Assembly: GCA_934486785.1 (NCBI GenBank)
Contig: CAKSQK010000002.1
Coordinates: forward strand, 1-64,000
Direction of reading: 5' to 3'
Source: an uncultured Niabella sp.
Lineage (GTDB): Bacteria > Bacteroidota > Bacteroidia > Chitinophagales > Chitinophagaceae
DNA length: 64,000 nucleotides
The notes beneath the pieces are model-generated. The model saw nothing but the letters and a program-made list of their open reading frames with translations. It was not told the DNA's origin and searched no databases. Position 1 is the stretch's first letter. The number at the start of each line of letters is the position of its first letter. Below are positions 54,822 through 62,286 of this stretch, in pieces. The translations under genes and the position numbers were made by a program.

Positions 54822-56150
54822 ATGAGTACTGAACTATCAGCAACCGGCAATAGTTTAAGCCGCAGGGATACGATTGTTTCATTAGCCATCATTGGCTGTA
54901 TGTTTTTCATTATTGGGGCTATATCATGGGTTAATGCCATTTTGATACCCTATTTTAAAGTAGCGTTTCAACTGAATAATAACCAGTCATATTTTGTTAC
55001 GCTTGCGTTTTACATTTCTTACTTCTTCATCTCGGTGCCCGCATCCTATCTTTTAAAAAGAGTTGGCTTTAAAAAAGGTCTTATGATCGCGCTCTGGATC
55101 ATGGGTTTAGGCGCATTGCTTTTTGTACCGGCAGCCCATTTCAGTACGTATGCTGTGTTTCTTATCGGCCTTTTTTCTATTGGTACAGGCCTTGCGGTTT
55201 TGCAAACAGCCATTAACCCTTACGTAACTATTCTGGGTCCGCAGGAAAGAGCCGCGCAAAGAATCAGCATGATGGGCGTTTGCAATAAGCTGGCGGGTAT
55301 TTTAGCACCATTGATTTTTGCATGGGCCATTTTAAGGCCTACAGACAATGAAATGTTCAAGCAAATACCCACGATGCTGCCTGAGGAAAGAGATATTGTT
55401 TTACAGGAACTGATCAGGCGTGTGATGGTTCCTTACACAATTGTGGCGGCAGTATTGTTTATGCTTGGACTTTTTGTTCGCTATTCACCTCTGCCCGAAA
55501 TTGATACGGAACACGAGTCGGATGAAGTGCTGGTGGCTAACTCCGGTAAGAAAACTATTTTTCAGTTTCCGCAACTTATACTTGGCGCCATTGCGTTATT
55601 CTTACATTTAACCACTCAAATCTTATCAATAGATACCGTGATCAACTACGCCGAGTCAATGGGTAAAACACTGGTTGAAGCCAAAACGCTTCCCTCGATC
55701 ACTCTTTTTGGAACAATGATTGGATACATCTTTGGCATTGTAGGTATTCCCAAATTATTCAGCCAGAAAACAGCATTAAAATTTTGCGCCACCCTGGGAG
55801 CCGTCTTATCGCTGCTGGTAGTTTTGGCACATGGGGAATTTACCATAGACCTTCCATTCCTACAGCCGCACACGCTGGATCTTTCAATCTGGTTCCTGTG
55901 TTCCCTTGGTCTTGCCAACTCACTTATCTGGGCAGGCATATGGCCGCTGGCGCTTGACGGGCTGGGCAGGTTTACAAAAATAGGTTCCTCTCTTATGATC
56001 ATGGGGCTTGTGGCAAACGCTTTGGCGCCCTCGCTTTACAGCGCGCTGGCCACTTCCATAGGTTTAAGAGAAGCTTACTGGATCATGGTTCCCTGCTTCC
56101 TGTACATAATGTTTTACGCATTTTACGGGCATAAGATCCGCAAATGGTAA
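54822..56150 (+). CDS. Sugar MFS transporter (GluP/FucP/NagP family)
   Basis: The 442-residue protein has 12 predicted membrane helices. It begins with FFIIGAISWVNAILIPYFKVAF, the FucP/GluP start, and has SYFVTLAFYISYFFISVPASYLLKRVGFKKG and LAVLQTAINPYVTILGPQERAAQRI. This family imports glucose, fucose or N-acetylglucosamine by proton or sodium symport. Placed before nagA and a nagB-like gene, N-acetylglucosamine or a related amino sugar is the likely substrate (NagP-like). That role is inferred. Confidence 0.92.
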   Translation: MSTELSATGNSLSRRDTIVSLAIIGCMFFIIGAISWVNAILIPYFKVAFQLNNNQSYFVTLAFYISYFFISVPASYLLKRVGFKKGLMIALWIMGLGALLFVPAAHFSTYAVFLIGLFSIGTGLAVLQTAINPYVTILGPQERAAQRISMMGVCNKLAGILAPLIFAWAILRPTDNEMFKQIPTMLPEERDIVLQELIRRVMVPYTIVAAVLFMLGLFVRYSPLPEIDTEHESDEVLVANSGKKTIFQFPQLILGAIALFLHLTTQILSIDTVINYAESMGKTLVEAKTLPSITLFGTMIGYIFGIVGIPKLFSQKTALKFCATLGAVLSLLVVLAHGEFTIDLPFLQPHTLDLSIWFLCSLGLANSLIWAGIWPLALDGLGRFTKIGSSLMIMGLVANALAPSLYSALATSIGLREAYWIMVPCFLYIMFYAFYGHKIRKW

Positions 56151-56276
56151 TTGTTACAATGGAGAAAAAATATCGTTGGCATAAGACAATCCGTTAACAA
56201 TCTTCGTTATTTTCACTCTTAAATTTAAACTTAATAAGAAAAACCTTGAAATTAATAAAGCAAAACACCTGATGGC

Positions 56277-57482
56277 ATGGGGCAGAGAGGACTGATCAAA
56301 ATTATTAACGGCAAAATCATTACACCATCGGGTATCAAAAACAATGCTGTTTTATACCTGCAGGATGGGCGGATTGATACCATTTCACAAAGCGTAGAAG
56401 ATACTGATGGCGGCATAACAATAGATGCAGGCGGCAAATATGTTTCGCCGGGTTTTATAGACATTCATTTGCACGGTGGCGGCAACTTCGACTTCATGGA
56501 TAATGATGCAGAAGGTTACCGCACCATTGCAAAAGTGCATGCGCAGCATGGCACCACATCTATGACGCCCACCACGCTAAGCGCCGGAGGAAAAGATCTT
56601 TTGGAAACGCTTTCCATATACGAACAAGTTCTGGAGCAGGGAACCGGCGGCGCTGATTTTATAGGCATTCATATAGAAGGGCCTTATTTTGCAATGAGCC
56701 AGAAAGGCGCACAGGATCCCCGCTACATCCGCAACCCGGATGCTAATGAATACAAAGAAATTTTAGCATCCTCTAAACACATTGCCAGGTGGAGCGCAGC
56801 TCCGGAACTACCCGGGGCGCTGGAATTTGCCAGGTACATTTCTTCAAAAAATGTTTTGCCCGCTATTGCCCATACCGAAGCTGTATATGAAGATGTGGAA
56901 AAAGCTTTTGAAGCCGGCTATACGCTTGTTACCCACCTGTACTCAGCCATGCTGGGCGTGACACGCCGCAATGCTTACCGGTATGCCGGCGCAGTGGAAG
57001 CAGCTTACCTGATTGATGAGCTGGATGTGGAAGTGATCGGCGATGGCATACACATGCCCGCCCCGCTTTTAAAACTTGCCTATAAAATAAAAGGAGCGGA
57101 CAGAATTGCATTGATCACTGATGCCATGCGTGGCGCTACCATGCCTGAAGGACCAAGCATTTTGGGCAGCAAAAAAGACGGCCTGAACGTGATTATTGAA
57201 AATGGTGTGGCTAAACTGCCAGATATGACAGCCTTTGCAGGAAGCGTGGCCACTACCGACAGGATTGTAAGAAACATGATACACCTAGCACAAGTTCCTT
57301 TTTATGACGCCGTAAAAATGGCTACTGACACACCTGCAAGAATTATGAAGGTAAATAATCGCAAAGGTTCAATTGAAAAAGGCAAAGACGCTGATGTGAT
57401 CATTTTTGATGAAAATATAAATGTGAGCACCACCATTGTGAAAGGAAACATTGTTTATGAAACTAACTTAATCTCTGTTTAA
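56277..57482 (+). CDS. nagA: N-acetylglucosamine-6-phosphate deacetylase
   Basis: The 401-residue amidohydrolase removes acetate from GlcNAc-6-phosphate. The metal-binding block is GFIDIHLHGGGNFDFMD. Further signatures are FIGIHIEGPYF, HTEAVYEDVEKAFEAG, VTHLYSAM, GIHMPAPLLKLAYK and LITDAM with the catalytic Asp. The C-terminus has AFAGSVATTDRIV. The next gene starts right after its stop codon. Another sugar phosphate with an N-acetyl group could be the true substrate. Confidence 0.94.
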   Translation: MGQRGLIKIINGKIITPSGIKNNAVLYLQDGRIDTISQSVEDTDGGITIDAGGKYVSPGFIDIHLHGGGNFDFMDNDAEGYRTIAKVHAQHGTTSMTPTTLSAGGKDLLETLSIYEQVLEQGTGGADFIGIHIEGPYFAMSQKGAQDPRYIRNPDANEYKEILASSKHIARWSAAPELPGALEFARYISSKNVLPAIAHTEAVYEDVEKAFEAGYTLVTHLYSAMLGVTRRNAYRYAGAVEAAYLIDELDVEVIGDGIHMPAPLLKLAYKIKGADRIALITDAMRGATMPEGPSILGSKKDGLNVIIENGVAKLPDMTAFAGSVATTDRIVRNMIHLAQVPFYDAVKMATDTPARIMKVNNRKGSIEKGKDADVIIFDENINVSTTIVKGNIVYETNLISV

Positions 57483-58232
57483 ATGGAAAACAAACTGAAG
57501 GTAAAAATTTACGAAACCAGAAAGGAAATGGGTGAAGCTGCAGCCACGTTGGCGGCAGAAAAAATAAATGAACTGCTACTGCAAAAGGAAGAGGTGAACA
57601 TTATATTTGCCGCCGCGCCTTCGCAAAACGAATTTATAGCATCTCTTATTGAACATAATGTGGACTGGAGCCGCATCAACGCGTTTCATATGGATGAATA
57701 CGTGGGACTGGACGCCGATGCACCGCAGGGCTTTGGAAACTTTTTAAAAGACCGCATTTTTAGTAAAGTATCATTCAAATCAGTAACCTATTTAAATGGC
57801 AATGCAGAAAATATTGAAGCGGAATGCCAGCGTTACGAAGATATGCTGAACACGAAGGTTACAGATATAGTTTGCATGGGCATTGGTGAAAACGGGCATA
57901 TTGCTTTCAACGATCCGCACGTTGCCGATTTCAATGATGATAAGTTGGTAAAGGTGGTTGACCTGGATATGCAATGTCGGCAGCAACAGGTAAACGATGG
58001 CTGTTTTGCAACCATGACCGACGTGCCTACACATGCGCTTACGCTTACCATACCAGCTTTAATGAAGGCTGCTCATATATTTTGCATGGTACCCGGAGCA
58101 CTCAAAGCGAATGCTGTTTACAACACACTGCATCAGGCGCAGTCGCCCCTTTTTCCGTCTACTATTTTACGCTCACATCCCAATGCTATATTGTTTCTTG
58201 ATAAAGACAGCAGTCATAAATTAGATAAATAA
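57483..58232 (+). CDS. Glucosamine-6-phosphate deaminase-like protein (NagB family)
   Basis: The 249-residue protein has the NagB fold: KEEVNIIFAAAPSQNEFIASL, INAFHMDEYVGL (Asp71, Glu72) and CMGIGENGHIAFNDP (133-145). In E. coli NagB the second block reads GNDGHIAFNEP, so the acid/base Asp is Asn137 here and the Glu is Asp144. His139 is kept. It is a little shorter than standard NagB (about 265). It probably deaminates or isomerises an amino sugar phosphate, perhaps not GlcN-6-P. It follows nagA with no gap, so a joint role is likely. Confidence 0.85.
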   Translation: MENKLKVKIYETRKEMGEAAATLAAEKINELLLQKEEVNIIFAAAPSQNEFIASLIEHNVDWSRINAFHMDEYVGLDADAPQGFGNFLKDRIFSKVSFKSVTYLNGNAENIEAECQRYEDMLNTKVTDIVCMGIGENGHIAFNDPHVADFNDDKLVKVVDLDMQCRQQQVNDGCFATMTDVPTHALTLTIPALMKAAHIFCMVPGALKANAVYNTLHQAQSPLFPSTILRSHPNAILFLDKDSSHKLDK

Positions 58233-58236
58233 TATC

Positions 58237-58265
58237 TATTTTTGGTACAGGTATGAAATTATACC
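58237..58265 (+). promoter_or_regulatory. Putative -7 element and palindrome upstream of the LacI-type gene
   Basis: TATTTTTG at 58237-58244 fits TAnnTTTG. The palindrome GGTAT-GAAATT-ATACC at 58250-58265 lies just downstream, where a repressor site for autoregulation would be expected. It lacks the central CG usual for LacI-family operators. Confidence 0.4.
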
Positions 58266-58282
58266 GCTACTAAAACCAAAAT

Positions 58283-59338
58283 ATGAAAGGCGAAGAAATT
58301 TTTGGCGTTAAGCAAATAGCACACAAGGCCGGCGTATCAATTGCAACTGTTGACAGGGTATTGCATAACAGGTCTGGCGTATCAGAAAGTACCAAGAAGA
58401 AGATCACTGATATTATTAAGAAGTACAACTACCAGCCCAACATACTTGCCAGGCGCCTTGCATCGCGCAGGTTACTAAAGTTTGCCACACTCATTCCCGC
58501 TGTATCTAAAGAAACGGATTACTGGCAGGCTCCGCTTAGTGGCATTGAGCAGGCCGAGGCAGAAATAAAACCCTTCGGGATCACTTTTGATAAATATTTT
58601 TTTGACCTGAACGATAAGCAAACCTTTGTAACGCAGTACAACAAAATTTTAAAGAAGAATGTAGACGGCGTTCTGTTTGCACCAAGCTTTGTAGAAGATG
58701 CAAAAATATTTGCTTCAGAATGTGATAAAAAAAATATTCCTTACGTTTTTATCAATTCTGATGTTCCGGGGCTGAACAATTTATGCTATGTAGGCCCTGA
58801 ATTATTCTCAAGCGGTTATACCGGCGGGCACCTTGTAAACTATTTCGTGAACGATGGTGAAAAAGCGCTCATCATCAATATTTCAAAAATCCCTGACAGC
58901 GTTTATCACCTGGAAGAAAAAGAAAAAGGCTTTAGAGAATTTTTTCGAAAAGAAGGTAAAAAAATAGAAATAGAAACCCTCAGGATCGGGGAAAGCGATT
59001 ACCCGTCTATTAAAAAAACACTTGCAGAAGCACTTACAAGCAACGATATAAATGTGATCTTTGTTACCAACTCAAGGGTTTTTTATGTGGCGCAGTACCT
59101 GGAAGAAACGAAGATTAAAAACATTGCTCTTGTAGGATACGATTTTATTGAAAAGAATCTAAACTACCTCGAATCCGGCGTAATTGATTTCCTGATTTGC
59201 CAGAAACCCAAAGCACAAGCATACAGGGGCGTAATGGCGCTTTACGATAAACTTGTAAAAAATGATGAGGTTACAAAAACCCACTACATGTCTATTGACA
59301 TCATCACCAAAGAAAATTATAAGTTCTATAAAAATTAA
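58283..59338 (+). CDS. LacI-family transcriptional regulator
   Basis: The 351-residue regulator has an N-terminal helix-turn-helix (GVKQIAHKAGVSIATVDRVLHNRSGVSE) with the hinge NYQPNILARRLASRR. A periplasmic-binding-protein-like ligand domain follows (about 65-345), with LIPAVSKETDYWQAPLSGIEQAE and VDGVLFAPSFVED. It probably responds to an amino sugar or phosphosugar and controls the adjacent transporter-nagA-nagB genes. Direction of control (repressor or activator) is not clear. Confidence 0.93.
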   Translation: MKGEEIFGVKQIAHKAGVSIATVDRVLHNRSGVSESTKKKITDIIKKYNYQPNILARRLASRRLLKFATLIPAVSKETDYWQAPLSGIEQAEAEIKPFGITFDKYFFDLNDKQTFVTQYNKILKKNVDGVLFAPSFVEDAKIFASECDKKNIPYVFINSDVPGLNNLCYVGPELFSSGYTGGHLVNYFVNDGEKALIINISKIPDSVYHLEEKEKGFREFFRKEGKKIEIETLRIGESDYPSIKKTLAEALTSNDINVIFVTNSRVFYVAQYLEETKIKNIALVGYDFIEKNLNYLESGVIDFLICQKPKAQAYRGVMALYDKLVKNDEVTKTHYMSIDIITKENYKFYKN

Positions 59339-61268
59339 TCGTTCTCCCAAACTTCATGTCATTTTCTGCCTGATCTTACTTATTTCAGGCCTGCTTGATC
59401 ATGCTGTGGCTTTTGCACAAAAAGACCTGGGCAATGGCTTTTACGATCATGGCACCACATCGCGGGCGGCTTACAGGCGTGGCGTTGTAACCACGGCTGA
59501 CGCTAATGGAAGAAATATTATTCTAAGCTGGCTGTTTGACCACCGTGGTGCTTACACCCTGCTGTTGCTTGATGCCGAAACCGGCAAAGCCATGCACTTT
59601 GATACGCCTTTTCCTAATGGCAGAGATGCTCCTTTTGCTTCAATCATTTCTAAAAACCATAAATACTATACACTGTTTAACGGTTATTTCAGCGAGTTCG
59701 ATCCTGTAAAAAAGCAGTTCACTGCCGTAAAAAAAACAAGTCCCAGGTTAGCTATGTCAATGCTTGAAGATGCAGAAGGAAACATCTGGGCCACCACCTA
59801 TCCAAAAACCGGGCTTATAAAATTCTCTCCGCAAACCGGTGAAATAAAAGATTACGGTTTTTTATATACGCAAAACTGGGCACAGTACCCGCGCCACCTT
59901 GCTGCCGACAATAACGGATGGATATACATTGGCATTGGTACTACCCGCAGCCAGATCATTGCTTTTAATACAAAGACAGAAAAGTCACTCCCACTGCTTG
60001 CGGAAAACGAGCGGCAGGTGGGTACGGCTTATTTATACAGAGGCACAGACGGGCAGGTATATGCAAAAACAAACAGTGCAGAAAACCTTCCGTGGATGAT
60101 TCTCGATAACGGAACCATTACAGATGAAAAAAGTATAATACCAGCTACGCCTGAATACACACGCTCAGGGGATCAGGGTTTTATCCACAAAACTTTTCCA
60201 AATGGAGACGTTCTTGATTACATTCATTTTACAGACAGATACTTTACCATTCAGCCCAAAGAAGGCGGTGCCAAACGAACTGTAAAGTTTGACTATAAAA
60301 CAGAAGGCTCATGGTCATTAGGTGTAATTACCGGCCCCGACGGCAAGCTATATGGCGGTACAGCGTTCCCGATGCAGTTGTATAGTTTTGATCCGGCTAC
60401 TGATAGTTTCAGAAATTTTTCGGAGTACAGCCAGCTTAATGCTATGACCACATTTAATGGTTTTATTTATTCCGGGGGTTACCCGCGCGGCGACCTTATT
60501 CAATACGATCCTTTAAAACCGTGGATAAAGCCCAGCGGCAAGCCATCAAATAGCAACCCGGCTTATCTATTTAACGGCAACCCCATCATTAACCGGCCGC
60601 ACAGGATCAAAGGACTTAGCGATAAAAAAACCATCGTGCTAAGCGGCACGCCTGCATACGGCCATACAGGCGGCGGACTGCTGATATGGAATACAGAAAC
60701 CAAAAAAGGCACTTTACTAAAGGATTCAGCAGTGGTAGTAAACCAGTCTACCTTGAGCATTACCGAATTACCAGGAAATAAAATATTGGGGGGAACCACT
60801 ATTGCTGCCGGTACGGGCGGCGAAGTAAAAGCCGCCAAAGCGGTGCTTTACATTATGGATATGACATCTAAAAAAGTAATATGGCAGGATGCGCCCATTG
60901 CCCATGCCCGGGTGTACACTGACCTTTGCCTTGGTAATAATGGAATGGTATATGGCTTTGTTAATAGCAATGAGTTTTTTGTTTTTGACCCAAATACAAA
61001 GCAGGTATTGTTTACAAAAAATATGACCTCTGATTTTGGGCATACCACCGGTGAGCAAAGCCCAAGGGTATTTCTAAAAGATCCAAAAGGGAATATTTAC
61101 ATCTTATTCAGGCAAAAGATTGCCAGGATTAACCAGCAAAGCCACGAGATTGAATTAATAAAAAAATCGCCGGTGGCAATTACTGCCGGCGGCGATTTTT
61201 TAAACGGGAAAATCTATTTTCTTAGTGAATCGCATCTTTTCAGCTATCACATCTCTGATAATCTTTAA
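59262..61268 (+). CDS. Secreted propeller-like protein of unknown function
   Basis: The frame overlaps the LacI gene by 77 nt. No ATG follows before the signal peptide (VIFCLILLISGLLDHAVAFAQ), so the start is the ATG at 59262 or a TTG at 59295. The mature part, about 615 residues, shows repeated blades with Gly, Trp and Asp turns (EDAEGNIWATTYPKTGLIKFSP, IYIGIGTTRSQIIAFNTK, GPDGKLYGGTAFPMQLYSFDPATDSF, SGGYPRGDLIQYDP). This suggests a beta-propeller of 7-8 blades. No catalytic residues are recognised. Its link to the cluster suggests glycan binding or degradation, but it cannot be assigned. Confidence 0.75.
   Translation: MMRLQKPTTCLLTSSPKKIISSIKINRSPKLHVIFCLILLISGLLDHAVAFAQKDLGNGFYDHGTTSRAAYRRGVVTTADANGRNIILSWLFDHRGAYTLLLLDAETGKAMHFDTPFPNGRDAPFASIISKNHKYYTLFNGYFSEFDPVKKQFTAVKKTSPRLAMSMLEDAEGNIWATTYPKTGLIKFSPQTGEIKDYGFLYTQNWAQYPRHLAADNNGWIYIGIGTTRSQIIAFNTKTEKSLPLLAENERQVGTAYLYRGTDGQVYAKTNSAENLPWMILDNGTITDEKSIIPATPEYTRSGDQGFIHKTFPNGDVLDYIHFTDRYFTIQPKEGGAKRTVKFDYKTEGSWSLGVITGPDGKLYGGTAFPMQLYSFDPATDSFRNFSEYSQLNAMTTFNGFIYSGGYPRGDLIQYDPLKPWIKPSGKPSNSNPAYLFNGNPIINRPHRIKGLSDKKTIVLSGTPAYGHTGGGLLIWNTETKKGTLLKDSAVVVNQSTLSITELPGNKILGGTTIAAGTGGEVKAAKAVLYIMDMTSKKVIWQDAPIAHARVYTDLCLGNNGMVYGFVNSNEFFVFDPNTKQVLFTKNMTSDFGHTTGEQSPRVFLKDPKGNIYILFRQKIARINQQSHEIELIKKSPVAITAGGDFLNGKIYFLSESHLFSYHISDNL
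61161..61201. terminator. Bidirectional terminator embedded in the propeller-like gene
   Basis: AAAAAATCGCCGGTGGCA (61161-61178) is the near-perfect complement of 61184-61201 (two mismatches, 5-nt loop). It is flanked by A on the left and T on the right. It lies within the coding end of the plus-strand gene and about 64 nt past the stop of the convergent DUF5017 gene, so it can end that minus-strand transcript. Confidence 0.6.
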
Positions 61269-62251
61269 GGTTCAATCGTAAGGGTAAGTTCTCTTACTGT
61301 TTCTGCTGTTGCATCAATCGTGTTGTTTGCAGCAACAAAATAGGCCTTGTAGATGCCGGGAGCATTGTAACTAAAGATATAATTTTCACGAAAATCTGTA
61401 TTCAATCCTTTTAATGACACTCCCCTGTCAGGGCCAAAGTTCACTGAATCTTTTTTCAAGCCTCTTGAAATAGCCCATGTTTCTGTAGCCGGATCGTTCC
61501 AGGGACTTCCTGCAACATAACCAGAATCTGCCGGGGCAAAATAGCGATTAGGCTGTAAAGTGATACGGGTATTTGTAACACTTGATTGTGATGGAGCGTT
61601 GCCAGGGTATTGATCAATAATTCGGAAACCTGCCATAGCCTGATTAGATACCAATAATGTTTGCCCACCTACAGCCGGTAAAGTACTTTTCAAGTTAACG
61701 CTTTGGATAAACCACGCGCGGCCCGGGCCGTTATCCACTTGTGTTTTTGTCAGATATTTAAACCCGATATAAGCGGTTTTTCCATCTGCAAAATATTCGC
61801 TGATGTCTTTGGAACCTGATAATTTATTAATTGTGGTATCAGCCAGGGTGAACCCTGTTAAATTTGTCCAGGTGGCCGCTTTTACATCAGCAAAAGTGCC
61901 GTTTCCGTTGTAGTTGTTAGAGATCCAAACAGAAAGTTGATTCCTTTGCGAATTGGCAGCGCCGGCAGCCAACTGTGTAGCAAAATCCATTGTAACTCCG
62001 CCTGATGAAAGATCATATATTCTATTTTTATTTCTCATGTCATATTCTTTAAAGGGCTGGCCTGAAAAGAATGTAATATTATCTGGCGTACCTGTAAAAT
62101 TAAATACAATAGATTCCCCTACTTTGTATGTGGTTTTTTCTGTTGTTACAGTAAACTCGGGTGCCTCAGGTGCCTCTAATCTTTTTTGACAGGAAAACAG
62201 TACTAAACATAGTACAGTGATGCTGAATATATAAAAGGTATTTTTTTTCAT
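61265..62251 (-). CDS. DUF5017 lipoprotein
   Basis: I use the ATG at 62251 (MKKNTFYIF). The roughly 328-residue protein has a lipoprotein signal (VLCLVLFSCQK). DUF5017 traits are an N-terminal PKD-like domain with YKVGESIVFNFTGTPDNITFFSG and a C-terminal lectin-like part (WFIQSVNLKS, YIFSYNAPGIYKAYFVA). DUF5017 proteins are the surface glycan-binding type that follow SusD in polysaccharide utilisation loci. It ends four bases inside the convergent propeller-like gene and follows the SusD gene by 35 nt. Confidence 0.85.
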   Translation of the reverse strand: MKKNTFYIFSITVLCLVLFSCQKRLEAPEAPEFTVTTEKTTYKVGESIVFNFTGTPDNITFFSGQPFKEYDMRNKNRIYDLSSGGVTMDFATQLAAGAANSQRNQLSVWISNNYNGNGTFADVKAATWTNLTGFTLADTTINKLSGSKDISEYFADGKTAYIGFKYLTKTQVDNGPGRAWFIQSVNLKSTLPAVGGQTLLVSNQAMAGFRIIDQYPGNAPSQSSVTNTRITLQPNRYFAPADSGYVAGSPWNDPATETWAISRGLKKDSVNFGPDRGVSLKGLNTDFRENYIFSYNAPGIYKAYFVAANNTIDATAETVRELTLTIEP

Positions 62252-62286
62252 GATGTATATTTTATTTACCAATAATCGAATAACTA

